From a cyanobacterium PCC 7702 (GTDB lineage: Bacteria; Cyanobacteriota; Cyanobacteriia; Cyanobacteriales; Nostocaceae): a stretch of DNA of 39,493 bases. Where the stretch lies: assembly GCA_000332255.1 (NCBI GenBank), contig KB235926.1, forward strand, positions 3,036,882 through 3,076,374, written 5' to 3'. The stretch's first letter is position 1, and each line of letters begins with the position of its first letter. The notes under the pieces were generated by a model that saw only the letters and a program-made list of their open reading frames with translations, was not told where the DNA came from and did no database searches. Shown piece by piece: positions 9,003 through 15,804 of the stretch. The position numbers were made by a program, and so were the translations under genes.

Positions 9003-9224
9003 TCACACTTTTTTGTCAGCAGTAGGAGGATCAGTGTGAGGTAGTATGGAGCGTTCATCATCTGGAATGCGCACGGTAACTCCCAATTGTTTCCTTGCTG
9101 TTTCTTCTGCCAGCTTTTGGTCTTTTTCGCTATCAAACTGACTTTCGTCCAAAAGGTGTGTTTTTCGCGCTGCTTCGTCTGGAGTCGGCGGTCTTCCATT
9201 CCTCCATTTGTACTTGAAATCCAT
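9003..9224 (-). CDS. Small hydrophilic protein, unknown
   Basis: A 73-residue, highly charged protein (MDFKYKWRNGRPPTPDEAARKTHL at the start, then ESQFDSEKDQKLAEET and PDDERSILPHTDPPTADKKV). It has no membrane helix or signal peptide and looks partly disordered, with proline-rich ends. An overlapping frame (8963-9277) is longer but has unlikely composition, so this frame is preferred on amino-acid character. The ribosome binding site is weak. I do not recognise a family. It lies between an acyltransferase gene and an SDR gene on the same strand. It may be real, but the evidence is compositional only. Confidence 0.5.
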   Translation of the reverse strand: MDFKYKWRNGRPPTPDEAARKTHLLDESQFDSEKDQKLAEETARKQLGVTVRIPDDERSILPHTDPPTADKKV

Positions 9225-9314
9225 AATTTAAACAACTGCCTTGTCGGATATTTTACTTGTTTCATAGTAGCCAGCAAAAAAGAAGAATTCCTCTACCATA
9301 GGTAGACTTGTAAT

Positions 9315-10730
9315 TCAAACAATAAATTTCTGAAGCGCGTTATGCAAATCTTGTGTCAAATCAATTACTGCTTGTCTAGCGGAATGGCGATCGGTTTGAT
9401 AAATTGACCAGCGTTCTGTGACTGAAATTGGCTCACCTACGGTTATTTGAGCTTGTCGCCAACCCAAACGAGGACGACGGGGCGTTTTTGTGTTGCTTTT
9501 AATTCGAGCAATGGCATCAAATATAAGTAGAGTTATTTCCGCAAATCTTTCAAAACTGGGTTTTTGTTTAATATAATTTCCCGTGACAGCGACAAAGCTT
9601 TCTACCAAGCGCATGTGTCGCATTCGCAGATCTGCTTCTGTTGCAACCCAATCCGCTAGTCCCCGTTGCAAGGATGGTAGAGCGTTTAAATCTGGTAAAT
9701 CTTCTCGGTAAATATAACTCCAGCCAGCTTCTTCCAAGCGACGGCAGCGATCGATAAAATTACCTTGTGGCTGCAGTCCAAAGTATTGTTCTGCAACTTT
9801 CAAAGCTGTATCTAACAAGCGTTGCAATCTGGTGACCAATCTCCACTCGCACGTTGCAGATTCATCGTGGGTGATTTGTTTCGGTAGGTCTTGATGATAA
9901 AAGCGCCGATAAAATTCTTCCATCTCCGTAAGCAGAGATTCTGCAAGACGCAAAAGGCGTTGGTAATAAATATCTTGGATTTGTAAATTTTCGGAAGCTA
10001 TTGATGGCGCGGTTAAGCCAATATCAGCTTCTAAACGACTTAATAGCCAATCCAATTTTGACCAAGGTGGCTTCAGATAGCTATACTGGATTGCAATCGG
10101 TACAATCAAAACTTTTTCCGAACGGTTAGCTTTGAGCAGGTCTTCTACACACCAAAACCCCAACTGTGCCACGCCGGGTTCTAATGGACTAACAATTCCG
10201 CTATGACCGTTAGTTGCACCTTCTGGAGCAACGGCTAGTGGCATTTTGCCATTAGCAAATAAATCCCGTGCATTGCTCACACCATGCAAATCCAGTCGTT
10301 TACCTCGGCGAATGGGAATACCGCCTAATCGAGAAAAAAACCAACCTAACCAATCTCCAACCCATAATGTCATGCCGCGATCGTAGATAAAGTGGCAGTG
10401 AATGGGATATTGCAACGCTATTTTTCGCTCGCGAGCTACCTTTGGTACTACCCGAGAAAGCAGGTAGAACATACACAACGGATCGTCTACCTCTGGATGG
10501 CGAAATGCCATTAGAAAACGAATTTTTCCGATCTGGAATTGCTGGTACAATTCAGCTAATATTTCTGCGTTTTTGACTTCTATGTGAGAAATCCCGCTTG
10601 GCAACCACGGTTGAACTCGAAATCGTAGCAAAAAAGGCAGCAACCACCGGGCAAGCTGAAGTACAACTGGATTAAAGTTTTGGGGAATAAACTCCAATCG
10701 TGGCTGGGCTTTTTGAATTAAGTTAGGCAA
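9315..10730 (-). CDS. PlsC-like 1-acylglycerol-phosphate acyltransferase family protein
   Basis: A 471-residue protein with PlsC-type motifs. Motif I appears as FRHPEVDDPL, a relaxed version of the usual NHxxxxD; it keeps a His and Asp but has only three residues before the first Asp and four before the second. An FSRLGGIPIRRG segment matches motif II. AVAPEGATNGHSG matches motif III (PEGT-like) that binds the glycerol phosphate. About 200 C-terminal residues follow and are not part of the core domain, so it is longer than ordinary PlsC (about 240). It probably acylates a lysophospholipid or another alcohol at the membrane; the substrate is unknown. It lies 150 bases after acsF on the same strand, separated by a hairpin, so it likely has its own promoter. 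Confidence 0.72.
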   Translation of the reverse strand: MPNLIQKAQPRLEFIPQNFNPVVLQLARWLLPFLLRFRVQPWLPSGISHIEVKNAEILAELYQQFQIGKIRFLMAFRHPEVDDPLCMFYLLSRVVPKVARERKIALQYPIHCHFIYDRGMTLWVGDWLGWFFSRLGGIPIRRGKRLDLHGVSNARDLFANGKMPLAVAPEGATNGHSGIVSPLEPGVAQLGFWCVEDLLKANRSEKVLIVPIAIQYSYLKPPWSKLDWLLSRLEADIGLTAPSIASENLQIQDIYYQRLLRLAESLLTEMEEFYRRFYHQDLPKQITHDESATCEWRLVTRLQRLLDTALKVAEQYFGLQPQGNFIDRCRRLEEAGWSYIYREDLPDLNALPSLQRGLADWVATEADLRMRHMRLVESFVAVTGNYIKQKPSFERFAEITLLIFDAIARIKSNTKTPRRPRLGWRQAQITVGEPISVTERWSIYQTDRHSARQAVIDLTQDLHNALQKFIV

Positions 10731-10825
10731 GGTTGCTCTCCAGATGGTCTTTTTGATCGCCTTCGCGCTGCGGAACTAGGAGTATAAAGTTACACAGTGG
10801 CAATCGAAAATGGATAGGGTCGCTC

Positions 10826-10853
10826 AACGGGCACATGATGCGTCGCGCCCGTT
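10826..10853. terminator. Hairpin between acsF and acyltransferase gene
   Basis: AACGGGC (10826-10832) and GCCCGTT (10847-10853) form a seven-base GC-rich stem with a 14-base loop, 29 bases after the acsF stop at 10882. The minus-strand side lacks a T tract, so it may be a weak terminator or a 3'-end stabiliser. Confidence 0.4.
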
Positions 10854-10881
10854 ATTTGATATCTTGCCACATTCTGTTGCT

Positions 10882-11940
10882 TTAACCAACAGTTTCTCGC
10901 ACTGATTCCACATCAATGGGCTTGAGCGCGTACAATCGCAGCAAATGGCCGATGATGGAAACTACAAGGGGGATTTTTTGCACAAATTTCAAGAACTGGG
11001 AGCGATCGCTGTTATTAATTTCTATTAATTTCAGATGATGTTGGGAACATTTGTGCAGTCTGTCAAAAAACTCTGGATGATTGGTATTCAAGATCACCGG
11101 AAATGCTCGTGCTGCAGTTTCGTTGGTCTTGTCAATCACTTTGATATTGTAATCCTGCGGATCTATGCCTATGGACTGGTAAAATTTTGCCCGCTCAAAT
11201 ACTGTGAGTGTGTGAGTAAAAAACACTAATAGCAAAAACAAATGCGACCAAAAACGCGCTTTCCAGTTGTTCCACAGCTGGGGTTGCGATCGCAACAACG
11301 CTTTGAAAAAATCTCCGTGTCGGTTTTCATCCTGACACCAACTCTCAAAGTAGCGAAATAAAGGATAAAATTGTTTTTGCGGGTGTTTCTGTAAATGGTG
11401 ATACATCAGAATGTAGCGCCAGTAACCTATCTTCTCCGACAAATAAACAGCATACACAATCCACTCAAAAGGAAAAAATGTGTAAGTGCGGTTTTTGCTC
11501 AGGTAACCCAAATCCACAGATGAATTAAAATCTGCCATGGCTTTATTCAAAAAACCTGCGTGGCGTGCTTCATCCCTAGCCATATAGCCAAAGGCTTCTG
11601 CTAACAGGGGATTTTGGTCTCTGAGTCGCCTTGATAGCTCTTTGAACAACAAAAATCCAGAAAACTCTGAAGTGCACGAACGTTCCAAAAAGTCAATGAA
11701 AGCAAGACGCTTTTCTGAGTCAATATTATCCCAGCTTTGCTCAAATTCCCGATCGCGCACAAAGTGATGGCGATTGTAATCTACCCGCAACTGCTCTACC
11801 ACTGCTTCCAACTCTGTTCTATGCGCAGAAATATCCAGCTGGACCACAGCATCAAAGTCGGTAGTGTAAAACCGGGGTGTCAGCAATGTTTCCTTGATGG
11901 GTAATTTTACTTTTGACTCTGGGTAGGGAACTGTACTCAT
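10882..11940 (-). CDS. acsF: Mg-protoporphyrin IX monomethyl ester oxidative cyclase (AcsF/ChlA type)
   Basis: A 352-residue ferritin-like diiron enzyme that forms the isocyclic ring of chlorophyll, using oxygen, on the membrane. Iron ligands are visible as Glu-xx-His pairs: DEARHAG and, later, DENRHGD, with an additional Glu in TSEFSGFLLFKE. The N-terminus and the core (FFPFEWIVYAVYLSEKIGYWRY) are typical of AcsF. Cyanobacteria often have two copies. One, ChlA-II in Synechocystis, is clustered with ho2 and hemN and is used at low oxygen. Here the gene lies divergent from ho and hemN across 291 bases, so it is probably the low-oxygen isoform. That assignment rests on context, since sequence alone does not separate the isoforms. 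Confidence 0.93.
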   Translation of the reverse strand: MSTVPYPESKVKLPIKETLLTPRFYTTDFDAVVQLDISAHRTELEAVVEQLRVDYNRHHFVRDREFEQSWDNIDSEKRLAFIDFLERSCTSEFSGFLLFKELSRRLRDQNPLLAEAFGYMARDEARHAGFLNKAMADFNSSVDLGYLSKNRTYTFFPFEWIVYAVYLSEKIGYWRYILMYHHLQKHPQKQFYPLFRYFESWCQDENRHGDFFKALLRSQPQLWNNWKARFWSHLFLLLVFFTHTLTVFERAKFYQSIGIDPQDYNIKVIDKTNETAARAFPVILNTNHPEFFDRLHKCSQHHLKLIEINNSDRSQFLKFVQKIPLVVSIIGHLLRLYALKPIDVESVRETVG

Positions 11941-12121
11941 GACGAGAAAATTATGTTTAATAGCTTTAAAGTTATATAACCATAAATTTTTGCAGCTGAC
12001 CAGAACTTGTGAAAATATTTAAATGGATTTCCTAAAATGATTTTCAGAAGGATCCTAAAAAATATTAAAACTATATCGTTAATTGGTTATTAATAGTTAA
12101 ATAGTGGTGGTAGAAACCAAC
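11941..12121. promoter_or_regulatory. Divergent control region acsF / ho-hemN with inverted repeats
   Basis: This AT-rich spacer must carry promoters for both directions. It holds a perfect ten-base palindrome GTTATATAAC (11971-11980), 31 bases upstream of acsF, and an inverted repeat TTAAT-TGGTT-ATTAA (12079-12093). In Synechocystis the equivalent genes are activated at low oxygen by the MarR-type regulator ChlR; MarR proteins bind inverted repeats of about this size. No regulator gene is in the window, and the site-regulator link is inference. Confidence 0.35.
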
Positions 12122-12229
12122 ATGGCTTGGATCTGCATCGGTGGTGGTACTGCTCGGGTTGTGATGCAGATCTTTTCCTTAGCTTCGCCAAACAGTCATT
12201 TATTAGGTAATGTTGCAACAAGGAAATAA
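12122..12229 (+). CDS. Possible 35-residue leader peptide upstream of ho
   Basis: An ATG at 12122 opens 35 codons ending in TAA at 12227-12229, two bases before the ho ATG. The peptide reads MAWICIGGGTARVVMQIF at its start and NVATRK at its end. The reading frame passes straight through the hairpin at 12130-12172, the layout expected of a translated leader or attenuator. There is no strong ribosome binding site, and a frame this short can arise by chance. Coupling to ho by the tight stop-start spacing is possible. Confidence 0.3.
   Translation: MAWICIGGGTARVVMQIFSLASPNSHLLGNVATRK
12130..12176 (+). terminator. Terminator-like hairpin in the ho leader (possible attenuator)
   Basis: GATCTGCATC (12130-12139) pairs perfectly with GATGCAGATC (12163-12172) around a 23-base loop, followed at once by TTTTCC. 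It sits 60 bases before the ho start codon, inside the transcript leader rather than after a gene. Upstream GGTGGT and ACCAAC pieces (12105-12120) could pair with each other or with the loop, which contains another GGTGGTGGT, so alternative folds are possible. Confidence 0.55.
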
Positions 12230-12231
12230 AA

Positions 12232-12948
12232 ATGAGTAGTAATTTGGCCATCAAGCTTCGTACAGGAACCCAAAAATCTCATACAGCAGCAGAAAATGTA
12301 GGATTTATGAAATGCTTTCTCAAAGGAGTTGTAGACAGAGACTGCTTTGCCAAGTTTTTGGGTAACTTGTACTACGTCTACAGCAAACTAGAAGCGGAAA
12401 TAGAGCGCCATCGCCATCATCCTTTAGTCAGCGCCATTTACTTTCCGGAATTAAATCGCAAACCTTTCTTAGAGAAAGACATGGAATTTTACTACGGAAA
12501 TGAATGGTGCACAAAAATCAAAGCTTCTGCTGTTACCCAGCATTACATTGCTCGCATTGGTGAAGTATCAGTCACTGCGCCGGAATTATTAATCGGACAC
12601 GCTTATACACGTTATATGGGCGATCTTTCTGGTGGTCAAATGTTGCAAAAAATTGCTCAACCTGCACTGAAATTAGAAGGTTATCAAGGTACATCTTTTT
12701 ACAATTTCGAGCACATTACAGACAAAAAGGCATTTAAACAAAAGTATCGTCAAGCATTGGACAGTTTGCCTATTGATGATGCCACTGTTGAACGTATTGT
12801 TGCAGAAGCCAACACTGCATTTCGGTTTAATATGCAGATGGCACAAGAATTAGAAGGAAACCTGATTTCCGCAGTAGGTAAAGTGTTATTTAACACTATA
12901 ATCACCGGTGACAATCCCGGTAGTACGGAGGCCACCACAGCTAGCTAA
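12232..12948 (+). CDS. ho: Heme oxygenase (biliverdin-forming), Ho2-like by context
   Basis: The enzyme opens heme to biliverdin IX-alpha, iron and CO, the first step to phycobilins and phytochrome chromophore. At 238 residues it has the family length. The proximal heme ligand is His17 in TQKSHTAAE, and the distal helix glycine motif is YMGDLSGGQ. A GGAAAT purine stretch precedes the ATG. It is followed after a hairpin by hemN on the same strand and is divergent from acsF. This gene set matches the micro-oxic chlA-II/ho2/hemN cluster of Synechocystis, so this is probably the low-oxygen isoform; sequence alone does not prove Ho1 versus Ho2. Confidence 0.95.
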   Translation: MSSNLAIKLRTGTQKSHTAAENVGFMKCFLKGVVDRDCFAKFLGNLYYVYSKLEAEIERHRHHPLVSAIYFPELNRKPFLEKDMEFYYGNEWCTKIKASAVTQHYIARIGEVSVTAPELLIGHAYTRYMGDLSGGQMLQKIAQPALKLEGYQGTSFYNFEHITDKKAFKQKYRQALDSLPIDDATVERIVAEANTAFRFNMQMAQELEGNLISAVGKVLFNTIITGDNPGSTEATTAS

Positions 12949-12957
12949 ATGTTATTA

Positions 12958-13009
12958 AACAAAGGGTGTAAGAAAAGAAAGACGATTGGGATTAGTGCCA
13001 CCCTTTGTT
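12958..13009 (+). promoter_or_regulatory. Long perfect hairpin between ho and hemN
   Basis: AACAAAGGGTG (12958-12968) and CACCCTTTGTT (12999-13009) make a perfect 11-base-pair stem with a 30-base purine-rich loop, followed by ACTTATTTTTC. It begins nine bases after the ho stop and ends 35 bases before the hemN ATG. It could be a partial terminator, a processing site or a 3' stabiliser that sets different levels for the two enzymes. Confidence 0.55.
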
Positions 13010-13044
13010 ACTTATTTTTCACACGAGGAAATAGAAGCAGAGCA

Positions 13045-14427
13045 ATGGTTTTTCAAATTCCCCCGGTCAAGTTTGACCTTGATATTATCAAAAAGTACGA
13101 CCTTCCCACACCAAGGTATACTAGTTACCCACCCGCCACAGAATTTAGGGAAACATTTACCGCAGTTGATTTTCAGGATGCGATCGCCGCTTCCAATCAC
13201 AGGAGAACTCCTATTTCCCTGTATTTTCACATACCCTTTTGCCAAAGTGCTTGCTATTTTTGCGGTTGTAACACAGTTATTTCCAACAATCAGAATATAG
13301 CCAAACCTTACGTAGAGTACTTGACGCGAGAAATTTGCACTACAGCAAGCTTAATAGACCCAAACAGAAGAGTGGTTCAAATGCATTGGGGAGGGGGAAC
13401 ACCAAATTACTTGAACCAGCAACAGGTAGAACAGCTGTGGAATAGTATCGGTAACTGCTTTAGTTTCGATTCCCAAGCAGAAATTTCACTTGAGATTAAT
13501 CCTAGCTATGTAGATAAAAACTACATTTTCTTTCTCAAAGAAATTGGTTTTAATCGCATCAGTTTTGGCATTCAAGATTTTAATTTACAAGTGCAAACAG
13601 CAGTGAATCGCATTCAGCCAGAAAAAATGCTATTTGAGGTGATGGGTTGGATAAAAGAGGCTGGATTTAAAAGTGTAAACGTAGACCTTATTTATGGTCT
13701 GCCGTATCAAAATTGCCAGACTTTTAAACAGACAATTAAAAAGACAATTGAATTAGATCCAGATCGCATTGCCGTGTTCAACTTTGCTTACGTACCGTGG
13801 TTAAAGCCAGTACAAAAAAATATTCCCAAAGATGCACTACCACCTTTGCAGGAAAAACTAGAGATTTTGAAAATGACTGTTGAGGAGCTGACCCAGAGTC
13901 AGTATTTGTTTATTGGTATGGACCATTTTGCCAAGCGCGATGACGAATTAGCGATCGCCCAAAGAAGTTCTAACCTCAAGCGCAACTTTCAGGGTTACAC
14001 AACTTGGGCGCAAGCAGAACTTTTTGGGTTTGGTGCTACATCCATCAGTATGCTAGAGGAAGCTTACGCTCAAAACCACAAACGCCTGCATGATTATTAC
14101 CAGGCTATTGATACAGGTATTTTACCCGTTGCTAAGGGCATCAAACTCACTAGAGACGATCTCGTCAGACGAGATGCAATTATGCAGATTATGTCTCATG
14201 CCAAATTATCCAAGCAAGAGATAGAAAACCAGCATCACATTCACTTTGATGAATATTTTGCTCCAGAATTAGAATTGTTAAAGTTTCTGAAAACAGACGA
14301 ATTGGTTACTTTATCAAAAGATGAAATCATCATTACAGATTTGGGTCGGTTATTAGTCAGAAATATCGCTGCTGTTTTTGATGTTTATCTGAAAAATCGC
14401 CAACAAAGGTTTTCCCGCGCTATTTAA
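13045..14427 (+). CDS. hemN: Oxygen-independent coproporphyrinogen III oxidase HemN
   Basis: A radical SAM enzyme that converts coproporphyrinogen III to protoporphyrinogen IX without oxygen. The 460-residue product has the CxxxCxxC motif at Cys66, Cys70 and Cys73, with the extra Cys75 (CQSACYFCGC) that marks true HemN rather than HemW-like relatives. The HWGGGTPNYL and GLPYQN motifs follow, and the N-terminal YDLPTPRYTSYP segment is also a HemN feature. The frame runs back to 12949 through the ho-hemN hairpin, but the ATG at 13045 with GGAAATAGAAG before it gives the standard N-terminus. Together with ho and acsF it forms the low-oxygen tetrapyrrole set. Confidence 0.95.
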   Translation: MVFQIPPVKFDLDIIKKYDLPTPRYTSYPPATEFRETFTAVDFQDAIAASNHRRTPISLYFHIPFCQSACYFCGCNTVISNNQNIAKPYVEYLTREICTTASLIDPNRRVVQMHWGGGTPNYLNQQQVEQLWNSIGNCFSFDSQAEISLEINPSYVDKNYIFFLKEIGFNRISFGIQDFNLQVQTAVNRIQPEKMLFEVMGWIKEAGFKSVNVDLIYGLPYQNCQTFKQTIKKTIELDPDRIAVFNFAYVPWLKPVQKNIPKDALPPLQEKLEILKMTVEELTQSQYLFIGMDHFAKRDDELAIAQRSSNLKRNFQGYTTWAQAELFGFGATSISMLEEAYAQNHKRLHDYYQAIDTGILPVAKGIKLTRDDLVRRDAIMQIMSHAKLSKQEIENQHHIHFDEYFAPELELLKFLKTDELVTLSKDEIIITDLGRLLVRNIAAVFDVYLKNRQQRFSRAI

Positions 14428-14485
14428 GCTGTGTTGGCGGTTTAAAGCTATGAATCGCTGACTGCAAACTTTTGGACAAAGTTTA

Positions 14486-15610
14486 TTACGCGGGGTTGGT
14501 TTGCAATTTTTGTTGAAGTAGGTTAATAATTGCGGCTTTTTCTAAGATTCCGACCAAGATACCATTATCGCCAATTACCGTGAGGGCAGATAATTTTTGT
14601 TGTTCTAGTAGCTGCATTGCTTCTAATAGAGGTCGATCAGATTTAACGGTAGTCGAGTCTGGAATCGGTTCGGTTACTTTTTTAACTGGAGTTTCTAACC
14701 ACAATGCGGTAGGAATGGAACGGATGTTATCTATATTTATCGTTCCTAACAATCGCCTGTTTTCATCTACAACTAGGAACCGGCGCCATTTTTGTTCGTT
14801 TCCAAGTAGTTCATCTGCGAATTTTCTCAAGGTAAGATTTGCAGAAACGGTAGGACTGTCTGGGGTGACTGCGTCTGCTGCGGTTAAACCTGTAAGTTGT
14901 TCTTGTACTTTGGCAAATTGAGCTGCGTTACCGGCGTTTTGTAGCAAAAAGAAACCGATCAACAAGTTCCAAAAGTTAGCAAAGCTACCGAAAAGTAAGA
15001 GCGGAAGCAGACCAGAAGCGATCGCTAACCAACCAAAGATTTGTCCAACTCTACCGGCGAAAGTTATGCCTTTGTAGGGATTACCTGTGATTTTCCATAC
15101 TAATGCTTTGAGTATATTTCCCCCGTCTAAAGGTAAGCCTGGAATGAGGTTAAATAGCGCTAAGGCTAAGTTAACTGATGCTACTACCCCTAAAATTGCT
15201 GCCCAAGGTCTGGATATTCCAATACCTAAACCAACAGCGGTTAGCAAAACAAACAGTGCTAAGCTTACCAGGGGACCAGCGATCGCCACTCCAAACGCTT
15301 GTGCTGGTGTTTCTGATTCTTTTTCTAAGTTTGCTAATCCGCCAAAGATAAACAATGTAATTGATTTGACATTAATTCCCTGACGAATGGCAACGAAGCT
15401 ATGTCCCAATTCATGAGCAATCACAGAACTAAACAACAATAGCGCTGTCAGTAATCCTAGCAACAAAGCCGCTCCCCCACCTAGCTGGGGAAATTGTGCT
15501 GCTAAAGCATTACTGTAACTCCAAGTAACCAAACCTAGAACTAAAAACCAGGAGGGATGAATGTAGAAGGGAATTCCGAACAAATTGCCAACGCGAATTG
15601 TATCGTTCAT
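14486..15610 (-). CDS. Site-2 protease family (M50B) metalloprotease with CBS domains
   Basis: A 374-residue multi-pass membrane protein. The zinc-binding motif HELGH is at residues 66-70, within a membrane segment, and the third-ligand motif appears as NLIPGLPLDGGNIL. The C-terminal part contains two CBS-like repeats (DAVTPDSPTVSANLTL, RFLVVDENRRLLG, ALTVIGDNGILVGI), which in this subgroup sense adenine nucleotides or other ligands. Members cleave membrane-bound anti-sigma factors or other transmembrane substrates; the target is unknown here. The longer frame begins with TTG, so the ATG at 15608-15610 is preferred. It is convergent with hemN, 58 bases away. Confidence 0.85.
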   Translation of the reverse strand: MNDTIRVGNLFGIPFYIHPSWFLVLGLVTWSYSNALAAQFPQLGGGAALLLGLLTALLLFSSVIAHELGHSFVAIRQGINVKSITLFIFGGLANLEKESETPAQAFGVAIAGPLVSLALFVLLTAVGLGIGISRPWAAILGVVASVNLALALFNLIPGLPLDGGNILKALVWKITGNPYKGITFAGRVGQIFGWLAIASGLLPLLLFGSFANFWNLLIGFFLLQNAGNAAQFAKVQEQLTGLTAADAVTPDSPTVSANLTLRKFADELLGNEQKWRRFLVVDENRRLLGTINIDNIRSIPTALWLETPVKKVTEPIPDSTTVKSDRPLLEAMQLLEQQKLSALTVIGDNGILVGILEKAAIINLLQQKLQTNPA

Positions 15611-15804
15611 GCTATTTACCGTTGACTTCAATAGCTTTATCGTAACAAAATATTAAGCATATTTAATTTTTATAAAGGTAGTGTAATCCGATTGCACAGG
15701 TGTGGTTAAGCGAAGTTGTGCTCAGGGGCGACGTAATATCGACTGTTGAGGTCAAAACCGATTCGGGATATAGGCTTGAACCCCTTTTTTTAACGGAGAT
15801 AAAA

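Noticed and set aside
8963-9277. Longer frame overlapping the small hydrophilic protein gene
   Set aside because: Unlikely residue composition (runs of Leu and Cys at the end) compared with the coherent acidic protein at 9003-9224.
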